The translations under genes were made by a program, and so were the position numbers. A DNA stretch of 6,967 bases from Verrucomicrobiia bacterium (GTDB lineage: Bacteria; Verrucomicrobiota; Verrucomicrobiia; Limisphaerales; DTLC01), in contig JANWZY010000010.1 of the NCBI GenBank assembly GCA_025061935.1, positions 1-6,967 of the forward strand, given 5' to 3'. Numbering within the stretch: position 1 is the first letter of the stretch; the number at the start of each line of letters is the position of its first letter. The notes under the pieces were generated by a model. It worked only from the letters and a program-made list of their open reading frames with translations. It was not told the DNA's origin and made no database searches. Shown here one piece after another: positions 1 through 6,258 of this stretch.

Positions 1-360
1 TATCCGGGGTTCGGCGTCTCCACTGCATGGGCGTACCATCAACTGGCGCGGTTCCCGCACGCGCTGCGCGGCGTGCCCGGCCGCGCGCAAAAACTTGTCG
101 AGTTGCTGCACGCGGCAGAGTTACGGCGCGCGTCGACAGAGTTTTACAACGCGCTCGAAACGCCCGTGTTCCATAAGTACCCGGTACTGGCGCTTTATAA
201 AGAGTTCCTGATCGCAACCGGCGCAGTGGCCGCACTAATGAGCGGTAGTGGCTCGAGCGTATTCGCGATTTTCGACTCCGCTGAACATGTCAAAAGCGCA
301 GAAGCGCAGTTCACACAAAAGTTCGGCAGCGCGGGTTGGACAGCGGTCTTACAGCTCTGA
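1..360 (+). CDS. ispE: 4-diphosphocytidyl-2-C-methyl-D-erythritol kinase, C-terminal part (5' end outside window)
   Basis: Cytosolic GHMP-family kinase of the MEP isoprenoid pathway. It uses ATP to phosphorylate the 2-hydroxyl of CDP-methylerythritol. The frame is open from base 1 and gives 119 codons plus TGA, roughly the last 40% of a normal IspE of about 285-300 aa. Seen at the start is PGFGVSTAWAY (residues 2-12 of the fragment), the conserved stretch opening the C-terminal half in IspE. Residues 81-88, SGSGSSVF, are the glycine/serine-rich third GHMP motif. The ETPVF and LYKEFL segments between them also fit the family. The next gene is an ECF sigma factor 96 bases downstream on the same strand, so co-transcription is possible but not shown. 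Other GHMP kinases are less likely because of the VSTAWAY motif. Confidence 0.93.
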   Translation, partial: YPGFGVSTAWAYHQLARFPHALRGVPGRAQKLVELLHAAELRRASTEFYNALETPVFHKYPVLALYKEFLIATGAVAALMSGSGSSVFAIFDSAEHVKSAEAQFTQKFGSAGWTAVLQL

Positions 361-456
361 GGTATGCGCGTGGCGGCGCGGAGGCGCAATGCTGCGTCGT
401 GCTGACCAGCGCGCGCCCGGAGCTGGGCACCCGCAGGGTACGGCTATCAGCATCAA

Positions 457-1032
457 ATGGACCCGACTGATCAGGAGCTGATCGCTGCGGTACGCGCAGG
501 CCGCATCGAATGCTTCGAGCCGCTGGTGCGGAAGTACTCGCCGCGCCTGTTTGCTACGGCGCGGCGGTACGCGCGGCGCGACAGCGATGTCGAAGACATC
601 GTTCAAGAGATATGGGTCCGGGCATACCAAAAGCTGGACACATACCGCGCCACCGCCCCTTTCGAGCACTGGTTGATGCGCATCGCCGTGCGCGTCTGCT
701 ACGACTTCCTGCGCGCGCACCAGCGCAGTCGCGAAAGCGCATTTTCGGAGCTGTCGCAATCCGAGCTGGACTGGCTCGAACGGGTCGGCAAACAGCCCGA
801 GTCCGCGACCGAGCAAGCGGATGCGGCGCGCGAGCTGGTGCAAAAGTTACTGGACAGGCTGTCGCCGAGCGCGCGGCTTGTGATCACCCTGCTAGCGATT
901 GAAGGGCGGTCGGTTAAAGAAGTTGCGCGCCTCACAGGCTGGTCTGTGCCCGCGGTCAAGGTTCGGGCGTTCCGCGCCCGCGCGGAGCTGCGCCGGCTCC
1001 TTGCGCGCATGGCCACCGGGAAATATCTGTAA
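457..1032 (+). CDS. ECF-type RNA polymerase sigma factor (sigma-70 family, regions 2 and 4)
   Basis: Alternative sigma factor that directs RNA polymerase to a small regulon, normally under control of an anti-sigma factor. It has 191 aa, typical of ECF sigmas, with only two conserved domains. Region 2 lies at about residues 18-88, with the core-binding/-10 segment around DSDVEDIVQEIWVRAYQKL (42-60) and FEHWLMRIAVRVCYDFLR (69-86). An acidic, Glu/Gln-rich linker covers about 92-126. Region 4 covers about 127-183, with LSPSARLVITLLAIEGRS then a helix-turn-helix (VKEVARLTGWSVPAVKVRAF, 153-172). ATG 457 is the only usable start: an in-frame TGA sits at 403-405 and no other ATG, GTG or TTG lies between. 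No strong Shine-Dalgarno site is visible. A small membrane protein and a Spy/CpxP-like protein follow. The size equals that of CnrH, but the ECF subgroup cannot be assigned by eye. Confidence 0.93.
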   Translation: MDPTDQELIAAVRAGRIECFEPLVRKYSPRLFATARRYARRDSDVEDIVQEIWVRAYQKLDTYRATAPFEHWLMRIAVRVCYDFLRAHQRSRESAFSELSQSELDWLERVGKQPESATEQADAARELVQKLLDRLSPSARLVITLLAIEGRSVKEVARLTGWSVPAVKVRAFRARAELRRLLARMATGKYL

Positions 1033-1073
1033 CCGGGCGGGGCGCGCCGCGCGTCTAATCGGGCGAGAGTGGT

Positions 1074-1376
1074 ATGGACCTGCACGAGCTTGAGCGCAAA
1101 CTGATAGCTGCAGCGCGCGCACAGGTGCCGAGTGACGCGGTACCGCCAGCATTTGAAGCACGAGTCATGGCGCGGTTGCGCGAGCTGCACGGACCCGACT
1201 TTGTCACAGCCTGGGCGCAAGGGCTATGGCGCGGGGCGTTGGCTAGCCTCGCCGCAACTGCGGTCGTGGGGCTAGCGCTCGCGCTCGTAACTCAGCTTGC
1301 AACCGACGGCGAGTCAGTTGCCGAGCGATTCGAGACGGCCATGCTAGCAGGAATCGAACTGGAGGGTGATCAATGA
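1074..1376 (+). CDS. small single-pass membrane protein, candidate anti-sigma factor
   Basis: 100 aa, no family recognised by sequence. The N-terminal half is hydrophilic and helical (ELERKLIAAARAQ, then PPAFEARVMARLREL, about residues 5-38). One hydrophobic segment follows at about 54-74 (GALASLAATAVVGLALALVTQ) and then a short acidic tail of about 26 residues. With Arg/Lys mainly before the helix, the predicted topology is N-terminus in the cytoplasm and tail outside, which suits a membrane anti-sigma factor holding the sigma encoded 41 bases upstream. It lacks the HxxxCxxC motif of zinc anti-sigma (ZAS) proteins. Size, single helix and neighbours match CnrY of the CnrYXH system, which is why an anti-sigma role is inferred; no sequence identity is claimed. 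The start is ATG 1074 with only a weak purine stretch (GCGAGAG) upstream. Its TGA overlaps the next ATG. Confidence 0.8.
   Translation: MDLHELERKLIAAARAQVPSDAVPPAFEARVMARLRELHGPDFVTAWAQGLWRGALASLAATAVVGLALALVTQLATDGESVAERFETAMLAGIELEGDQ
1361..1376 (+). promoter_or_regulatory. Shine-Dalgarno site and ATGA stop/start overlap
   Basis: GGAGGG at 1361-1366 lies 6 bases before ATG 1373. The stop codon of the upstream membrane protein (TGA 1374-1376) overlaps that ATG as ATGA. This is the strongest ribosome binding site in the window. It fixes the start of the Spy/CpxP-like gene and implies that the two proteins are translated together. Confidence 0.85.
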
Positions 1377-1933
1377 GCACTTGGAAAATTGTTCTTGCGA
1401 CCGTGGTAATTTTCGGCGCGGGCGTACTCACCGGCGGCCTGCTGGTAAGCCATGCCCGGCGAGCAGATGCGCGCCAAATGAGACGAATCACAACCGCGCT
1501 TGAGGCATGGCGCCCGCGTGCCGCCGAGCTGGTCCGGGCCGGGCGCGAAGACGCGCGTGCACTGCTGGACCAACGCAGGTTTGACTTCATCAGAACAATC
1601 CATCGTCAGCTCAAGCTCACGCCCGAGCAGCGCGCACGAATCGAGCAAATAGTCCGTGAAGGCCAGGAAAAAACGCGCGAAATAATGGAAAGCATTCAGC
1701 CGCAACTGCGCGAACACTGGGCCGAGGTGAACCGCAAGATCCGCGCAGAACTGACGCCGGCACAGCGCAAGCAGCTCGACAGATTGTTGAAGCACCGGCC
1801 ATGGGCGCAGGTGCCTCCCCCGCCCGCGTTGGCCCCGGCGCCACGGAACGGGCCACACAAATTCGCGCCACCGGACGAACCACCACATGCACGCCCGGAC
1901 ATGCCGAGGCCACCATCCGAGCCAATGCCTTAA
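1373..1933 (+). CDS. membrane-anchored periplasmic Spy/CpxP/CnrX-like (LTxxQ) protein
   Basis: 186 aa. Residues 5-26 form an N-terminal hydrophobic anchor (IVLATVVIFGAGVLTGGLLV) followed by HARRADARQ, so the rest should face the periplasm; no lipobox cysteine or clear signal-peptidase site is seen. Residues 36-142 are charged and all-helical with two family-type repeats: LKLTPEQRARIEQI (80-93) and AELTPAQRKQLDRL (125-138). This is the LTxxQ signature of Spy, CpxP, ZraP and CnrX-type proteins, which act as periplasmic chaperones, inhibitors or metal sensors. The C-terminal 45 residues are Pro/Ala-rich with scattered His and are probably disordered. Its ATGA overlap with the small membrane protein and its place behind an ECF sigma suggest it is the sensor of that sigma. 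The HxxxH and HxxxM metal-ligand pairs of CnrX are not seen, so the signal may not be nickel or cobalt. Role inferred. Confidence 0.8.
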   Translation: MSTWKIVLATVVIFGAGVLTGGLLVSHARRADARQMRRITTALEAWRPRAAELVRAGREDARALLDQRRFDFIRTIHRQLKLTPEQRARIEQIVREGQEKTREIMESIQPQLREHWAEVNRKIRAELTPAQRKQLDRLLKHRPWAQVPPPPALAPAPRNGPHKFAPPDEPPHARPDMPRPPSEPMP

Positions 1934-1988
1934 AAAGCGCCGAGCCTGGTTAAGCCCCGCAATTGGCAACCAAAAAGCTCACCCGCCT

Positions 1989-2030
1989 GTAGCAGCCGTT
2001 GGCCGTTCAGATCGAAAACCGCGCTGCTAC
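1989..2030. repeat. inverted repeat in the convergent intergenic gap
   Basis: Perfect 8-base arms, GTAGCAGC at 1989-1996 and GCTGCTAC at 2023-2030, enclose a 26-base spacer. It sits in the 177-base gap between the + strand Spy-like gene and the - strand glmM. The spacer is long and no T-run follows the stem directly on either strand; on the minus strand a run of five T appears only about 12 bases later. It may be a transcription end for both converging operons or a relic of an intergenic repeat. The rest of the gap shows nothing else I can name. Confidence 0.5.
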
Positions 2031-2110
2031 GCGTGCAAAAACGCCTCGAAACGACGTGTCTGGTCGGCCCGGAATTCAAAAACCGTTCTGGCGCCGGTAA
2101 GCGTGCGCGC

Positions 2111-3493
2111 CTAAGCACCGATCTGGGTTTTGATAACGTGCGAGATTCGTTCCGCCCACCGTTCGAGCAGTGCACTGTCCGGGCCTTCGAGCAACAGCCG
2201 CGCTTTCGGCTCGGTACCCGAATACCGGAGCAAGATGCGCCCGCCAATTTTGCCCAGCTCGGCCTCAGCCTGCCGGACCAAGTCGAGCACCCCGTCGAGC
2301 TGCTCGAATGGGGGTTTAGCGCGCACGACAATGTTCCTTATAACCTGCGGAAAACGCGTCCAGCACTTGACAAGCTCCGAGAGCGGTTTGCCCGTCTCCT
2401 GCATGATCCGCAAAATTTGCAAGGCCGTGACCAACCCGTCGCCAGTGGTGCTAAAGTCTCGGAAAATCACATGCCCGCTCTGTTCACCGCCGACGTTGAA
2501 GTCGCCGCGCAACATTTCGTCTATGACGTGCTTGTCGCCCACAGGCGTGCGGATCACGCGCCCACCCTTGGCAGCAATGGCCGCGTCCAGGCCGCTGTTG
2601 CTCATTACGGTAGCGACCAGCGTGTTGTGCCGCAACGCGCCGCGGCGGAGCATGTCGAGCGCGGCTATGGCGAGTATGTCGTCGCCGTCAACCACGTTGC
2701 CATGCTCGTCGCACATCAGCACACGGTCGCCGTCACCGTCATGCGCGATGCCCACATGCGCTTTATGCTCGACAACCTTGCTGCACAAAAACTCGACATG
2801 CATCGAGCCGCATCCGGCATTGATGTTTTTGCCGTCGGGTTGGTTCCCATACACAATCACTTCTGCGCCAAGCTCGCGCAGCACGCACGGGGTGGACTTG
2901 TACGCGGCGCCGTGCGCGCAATCGGCCACAACGCGCAAGCCTTCCAGCGTCATGCCTTTAGGGAATGAGGACTTGGCATGCTCGATGTACCGGCCCAGCG
3001 CGTCGTCTATTCTGAATGCTTTGCCAATTTCTTCCGCAGTCGGACGAATGTGCTCGATCTCGCCGCTAAAAACCAGACCTTCGATTTCGTCCTCGATCTT
3101 GTCGTCGAGCTTGTACCCATCGGCCCGGAAAAATTTGATGCCGTTGTCCGCGTACGGATTGTGCGAGGCAGTGATGACAATGCCCGCATCTGCGCGTAAG
3201 CTACGGGTCACATATGCGACCCCCGGGGTGGGTAACGGGCCGATCAGCAGCACGTCCACGCCCATAGAAAGTATGCCCGAGCAGATCGCGTTTTCGAGCA
3301 TGTAGCCCGAGAGCCGGGTATCCTTGCCTATGACGATTTTGTGCCTGCCGCGCCCGCGCGGTTGCGCTTCCAAATGCTTGAACACGTGCGCTGCGGCACG
3401 GCCAAGTTTGAGCGCGGTCTCCGCTGTCACAGGCTCGATGTTTGCTACGCCGCGTACTCCGTCGGTGCCAAAAATCTTCTGTGGCGCGCTCAT
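2111..3493 (-). CDS. glmM: phosphoglucosamine mutase
   Basis: Cytosolic enzyme that converts glucosamine-6-phosphate to glucosamine-1-phosphate on the way to UDP-GlcNAc, hence peptidoglycan and LPS. It has 460 aa, close to the usual 445-460. The phosphohexomutase motifs are all present: FGTDGVRG (8-15); the phosphoserine loop TASHNPYADNGIKFF with catalytic Ser110; metal-binding DGDGDR with Asp252, 254 and 256; sugar-recognition GGEQSG (335-340); and phosphate-binding RYSGTEPKAR (423-432). ATG 3493 is chosen because AGGA lies 8 bases upstream and the protein then begins MSAPQKIFGTDGVRG; an upstream in-frame TTG at 3529 would add an unlikely basic 12-aa extension overlapping cdaR. It is the last gene of the folP-cdaA-cdaR operon. 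In Firmicutes GlmM binds and inhibits CdaA, so its place beside cdaA fits a shared regulatory role. Confidence 0.98.
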   Translation of the reverse strand: MSAPQKIFGTDGVRGVANIEPVTAETALKLGRAAAHVFKHLEAQPRGRGRHKIVIGKDTRLSGYMLENAICSGILSMGVDVLLIGPLPTPGVAYVTRSLRADAGIVITASHNPYADNGIKFFRADGYKLDDKIEDEIEGLVFSGEIEHIRPTAEEIGKAFRIDDALGRYIEHAKSSFPKGMTLEGLRVVADCAHGAAYKSTPCVLRELGAEVIVYGNQPDGKNINAGCGSMHVEFLCSKVVEHKAHVGIAHDGDGDRVLMCDEHGNVVDGDDILAIAALDMLRRGALRHNTLVATVMSNSGLDAAIAAKGGRVIRTPVGDKHVIDEMLRGDFNVGGEQSGHVIFRDFSTTGDGLVTALQILRIMQETGKPLSELVKCWTRFPQVIRNIVVRAKPPFEQLDGVLDLVRQAEAELGKIGGRILLRYSGTEPKARLLLEGPDSALLERWAERISHVIKTQIGA

Positions 3494-3501
3494 AGGTCTA
3501 T

Positions 3502-3506
3502 TCCTA
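3502..3506 (-). promoter_or_regulatory. glmM ribosome binding site overlapping the cdaR stop
   Basis: On the minus strand AGGA (3505-3502) lies 8 bases before the glmM ATG at 3493. It shares bases with the TAG stop of the cdaR-like gene (3506-3504). This supports the glmM start choice and coupled translation of the two genes. Confidence 0.7.
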
Positions 3507-3926
3507 CTCGGTTTTCGCCGGCATGACAATCTCGACCTCGGGCGGTGTCACACGGACATGCATTACACCGGGCGGAGTCGAAACTTCCACGCGCTTACGC
3601 AGGCCCACAGCCCACTTGATATCTGTCAGGTCCACCAGAACCCGCACGTCTTTCTCGGCTAGCTTCGAGATAACGCCCGGCGCGCCGCGGACCTCGACTT
3701 CGACATAACTCGGGCGCACCTTGAACTGGCGCACATCCGCCGCAGACGACACGACCAGCACGGGCAGCTCGGGGAAAATCCGTGACTCGGCAATTGTGAG
3801 TGTGTCTGCGGCAAGATTGATCTCCCGCTTGATCGCTGTCGAGACGGTGACATAGATCAGCACGGCAAACGCGAACGACAGCAGTTTCAACCCGAAATCT
3901 CTTATGACAAGCTCCTTGAGCCGCAT
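3504..3926 (-). CDS. YbbR-domain protein, single-domain CdaR-like regulator of c-di-AMP synthase
   Basis: 140 aa from ATG 3926. Residues 1-13 (MRLKELVIRDFGL) lead into a membrane anchor at about 11-28 (FGLKLLSFAFAVLIYVTV), the usual N-terminus of YbbR proteins. An extracytoplasmic part follows with about one YbbR repeat (PVLVVSSAADVRQFKVRPSY through VTPPEVEIVMP). CdaR in Firmicutes is an anchored protein with three or four such repeats that modulates CdaA; here only one fits, so this is a minimal form. It lies directly after cdaA and before glmM, the classic cdaA-cdaR-glmM order. An alternative start is TTG at 3947, which would overlap the cdaA stop as TTGA and add seven residues. Neither start has a clear Shine-Dalgarno site; ATG is preferred because it matches the family N-terminus. 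The function as CdaA regulator is by position and family. Confidence 0.87.
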   Translation of the reverse strand: MRLKELVIRDFGLKLLSFAFAVLIYVTVSTAIKREINLAADTLTIAESRIFPELPVLVVSSAADVRQFKVRPSYVEVEVRGAPGVISKLAEKDVRVLVDLTDIKWAVGLRKRVEVSTPPGVMHVRVTPPEVEIVMPAKTE

Positions 3927-3943
3927 GTCAGATTGAGACCAAC

Positions 3944-4819
3944 TCAACCCGGTTTCTGGTCCCCTTGAGAATTGGCGGGGACTACCTGGCCTTTGGTCAC
4001 CACAGCCTGCTCCGGCCGCGCAGGCCGCGCGCTAAGCGCGCGGAGCCACTCCAGCCAGCTCCGCGCACGCGTCTGCGGCACCAACACAGAGCTTAAAAAC
4101 GCGCGGAGCTCCTCAACCGTAACGCCGCGAACCAACTGGCCCTTATACGCATACGAAATGGCACCTGTCTCTTCAGACACAACCACGACCACTGCGTCCG
4201 TCTCCTCGGTCAGGCCGATGGCAGCGCGGTGCCGCGTGCCCAACGATGCGTGCAAGTCTTGGCGCTGTGTCAACGGGAAAATGCACGCTGCGTGCGTGAT
4301 CCGGTTACCTTTGATTATCACGCCGCCGTCGTGGATCGCGTTGTTCGGGAAAAAAATCGTCTCGAGCATCTCGGGCGTAGCCTCGCAATCAACCACGATG
4401 CCCGGCTCGACCACATCGGCCAACTGGATGCTCTGCTCGATAGCTATCAATGCGCCGATCCGAACCTCTGAGAGTCGCTCGGCTGTCTCGACAATCACTT
4501 CGATGTTTTCGCGCTGCTTATCAACCGTTCCGAACACGGGCAGGTTGCCGAGCTTGGCGAGCATGCTCCGCAGCTCAGGCTGGAATATCACAAGCACAGC
4601 GATAACAAACACCGCCGAGAATGTCTTCAGAATCCACAGCAACACAGTGAGATTCAGCGCGGTGGTAACCAGCGCCACGGTCAGCAGCGCCACAACGAAC
4701 CCAAAAAAAATGGGCCACCCGCGCGTGCCGCGCACAAACCGCAGCGCGTAGTAAATGGCGACCGTGAGGATGAACACCTCAAGTGCAGCCCGCCAATACT
4801 CTTTGACCACGTACCACAT
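3944..4819 (-). CDS. cdaA: diadenylate cyclase (c-di-AMP synthase), CdaA/DacA type
   Basis: Membrane enzyme that joins two ATP molecules into cyclic di-AMP, a second messenger in osmotic and cell-wall control. It has 291 aa. Three hydrophobic helices lie at about residues 10-28, 35-55 and 58-78, followed by the FQPELRSMLAKLG linker (79-91) that precedes the DAC domain in this family. The catalytic domain (about 95-245) has HDGGVII (163-169), in the place of the usual DGA motif with Asp164 as the metal/ATP residue, and GTRHRAAIGL (194-203) with the RHR motif, then SEETG (215-219). The last 40 residues are a Pro/Ala/Gln-rich tail without family features. ATG 4819 shares one base with the folP stop (TGATG) and has no Shine-Dalgarno site, so translation is probably coupled to folP. 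The Gly for Ala in DGA is a small departure; all other key residues look intact. Confidence 0.97.
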   Translation of the reverse strand: MWYVVKEYWRAALEVFILTVAIYYALRFVRGTRGWPIFFGFVVALLTVALVTTALNLTVLLWILKTFSAVFVIAVLVIFQPELRSMLAKLGNLPVFGTVDKQRENIEVIVETAERLSEVRIGALIAIEQSIQLADVVEPGIVVDCEATPEMLETIFFPNNAIHDGGVIIKGNRITHAACIFPLTQRQDLHASLGTRHRAAIGLTEETDAVVVVVSEETGAISYAYKGQLVRGVTVEELRAFLSSVLVPQTRARSWLEWLRALSARPARPEQAVVTKGQVVPANSQGDQKPG

Positions 4820-5658
4820 CAGCCGGATTGGGCCATTATGGCCTCTGTCATTCGGACCGCTTGGGCTGTTTCAGCCACGTCATGTGTACGAATAATGCTG
4901 GCGCCGGCGGCAACCGCCCAACTTGCACACGCCAGCGAGCCGCTAAGCCTGTCCTGCGGCTCGAGCCCGAGCACGCGGCCTATGAAAGATTTGCGTGAGG
5001 CACCGACCAACAGCGGCCGCCCAAATTTCTTAAACTGGCCCAAGCCCGCCAACAGTCGCAAATTGTGCTCGACCGTCTTGCCGAAGCCAAGGCCCGGGTC
5101 AAGCACGACCGCCTCGGGCTTGACCCCGGCTTTACCAAGCCGTTCCATGCGGTCCTCAAAGAATCCCATGATTTCGCTAATCACATCGCCGTATTGCGGA
5201 TTCAAATGCATCGTTTGCGGCGTGCCCTGCATGTGCACGCAAACGTAACCGGCGCCGTACTCGGCCACCACATGCCACATTTCCGGGTCGAACCGGTTGG
5301 CTGCCACGTCATTTACAATGCTCGCCCCGGCCCGCAGCGCCGCGCGCGCAACTGCAGGCTTCATCGTATCAATCGAGATCGGCACTTTCACGCGCTCGAC
5401 TAGCGCCTCGATCACAGGCAACACACGGCGCAGCTCCTCAGTCGCACTGACCGGCTCCGCGCCCGGCCGCGACGACTCGCCCCCAATGTCGAGTATCTCC
5501 GCGCCCTGCTTTTCAAGCTCAATGGCGCGCGCCACCGCGCTGTCCTTGTCAAAAAACCTGCCCCCGTCATAGAACGAGTCCGGCGTCACATTCACAACCC
5601 CCATTACAATCGTGGGCCGGGGAAACCTGAACTCGAACTCCCGCGCTCGTAATATCAT
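4819..5658 (-). CDS. folP: dihydropteroate synthase
   Basis: Cytosolic TIM-barrel enzyme of folate synthesis, joining 6-hydroxymethyl-7,8-dihydropterin pyrophosphate with p-aminobenzoate; the target of sulfonamides. It has 279 aa from ATG 5658, the normal size. Motifs are seen in order: GVVNVTPDSFYDGG (20-33), LDIGGESSRPGA (56-67), SIDT with Asp97, IVNDVA with Asn116, DPGLGFGKT (187-195), VGASRKSFIG with Lys223 (218-227), and RTHDV with Arg257 and His259. These match the pterin, phosphate and pABA binding residues of the E. coli enzyme in spacing. An in-frame TTG at 5667 could add three residues; neither start has a good Shine-Dalgarno site. It is the first gene of the operon reading into cdaA through a TGATG overlap, so the operon promoter should lie upstream, in the hairpin-rich gene-free stretch. 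No clear sigma-70 promoter was found there. Confidence 0.97.
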   Translation of the reverse strand: MILRAREFEFRFPRPTIVMGVVNVTPDSFYDGGRFFDKDSAVARAIELEKQGAEILDIGGESSRPGAEPVSATEELRRVLPVIEALVERVKVPISIDTMKPAVARAALRAGASIVNDVAANRFDPEMWHVVAEYGAGYVCVHMQGTPQTMHLNPQYGDVISEIMGFFEDRMERLGKAGVKPEAVVLDPGLGFGKTVEHNLRLLAGLGQFKKFGRPLLVGASRKSFIGRVLGLEPQDRLSGSLACASWAVAAGASIIRTHDVAETAQAVRMTEAIMAQSG

Positions 5659-5760
5659 GTCCGTCAAATCTCAGCAGGTTGACACTCGCTCAGTTAAGCC
5701 AGAAGCGTTTGACCGAATTCGCCCCGGCAACTCACGCAAGCTCCGCCGCGCATTACTCAA

Positions 5761-5779
5761 GCGGGTCACAATTACCCGC
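5761..5779. repeat. hairpin upstream of folP
   Basis: GCGGGT (5761-5766) and ACCCGC (5774-5779) pair perfectly around a 7-base loop. It lies about 100 bases ahead of the folP start, in what is probably the operon leader, and covers the stop of a 29-codon minus-strand frame (5772-5861). No T-run follows, so it is not a plain terminator. A role in the leader is a guess. Confidence 0.45.
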
Positions 5780-6028
5780 GTAACGTGGGCATGCAAAACG
5801 CAAGCCCGCCCGACAAGCTTACGCCCAACTTTGCCATGCCCGGCACCATCACATCAAGCATTTCAATCCTGCCAACAGCGCAAAAGTGCCAGAAACGCGC
5901 CCCGGCCCCAAAACTCTGGACCTACAGAAACAGTCCGCACGCAGGCAAAACTGAGTAAGCCTATTAACCGACGCAGTACCGCGCGCACCACTACAACCCG
6001 TAACAGCATGGAGCAACTTTTCATTAAC

Positions 6029-6046
6029 ACCGGGCTTCAGTCCGGT
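6029..6046. repeat. ACCGG/CCGGT hairpin, likely intergenic repeat unit
   Basis: ACCGGGCTTCAGTCCGGT folds on itself: ACCGG pairs with CCGGT, then one G-T wobble and C-G close over a UUCA loop. The compact, nearly symmetric unit (minus strand ACCGGACTGAAGCCCGGT) looks like the short palindromes scattered between genes in some Verrucomicrobia-like genomes; that comparison is from memory. Confidence 0.5.
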
Positions 6047-6094
6047 GAATGTCAGGCGAGCCGCTACGCACTCCCGCTTCAGAGACTTTATCGC

Positions 6095-6125
6095 CTCCTC
6101 CACCACAGCCCCCGAGGAGTTTTTT
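6095..6125 (+). terminator. possible rho-independent terminator, + strand
   Basis: CTCCTC (6095-6100) pairs with GAGGAG (6114-6119) over a 13-base loop, followed at once by six T (6120-6125). The stem is short and the loop long, so the signal is modest. No + strand gene precedes it, so it could end antisense or unrecognised transcription, or be chance. Confidence 0.35.
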
Positions 6126-6242
6126 GGGAGCCACCAATCAACTGCACTCAAGCGCCTAGGCTTAACCCGGGGCTAACACCAACACACACAGTCCAAAGCG
6201 CGGTTGATATCGTCTCCCACCACTTACGCGGCGGGCTAATGT

Positions 6243-6258
6243 CTGCCGCACCCGGCAG
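6243..6258. repeat. CTGCCG/CGGCAG hairpin
   Basis: Perfect 6-base stem, CTGCCG and CGGCAG, around a CACC loop. No T-run follows. One of several unrelated short stem-loops in the gene-free stretch. Confidence 0.4.

Noticed and set aside
364..405. 13-codon frame between ispE and the sigma factor
   Set aside because: Arg/Ala-rich with nothing to set it apart from chance. It is useful only because its stop limits the sigma factor start to ATG 457.
349..1220. Minus-strand open frames of 164 and 173 codons
   Set aside because: Antisense to the ECF sigma factor and the following gene. No start signal or recognisable motif.
1370..1969. 199-codon minus-strand open frame opposite the Spy/CpxP-like gene
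   Set aside because: The + strand gene has the strong GGAGGG site, the ATGA overlap and LTxxQ repeats. The minus frame has none of these.
2033..3305. Long + strand open frames (311 and 391 codons) across glmM
   Set aside because: They are antisense to an unmistakable GlmM with all catalytic motifs. High GC content leaves the opposite strand open, and the products show no family features.
3972..4751. 259-codon + strand open frame
   Set aside because: Lies antisense to cdaA, which has complete diadenylate cyclase motifs. The product is Ser/Thr/Arg-rich with no domain.
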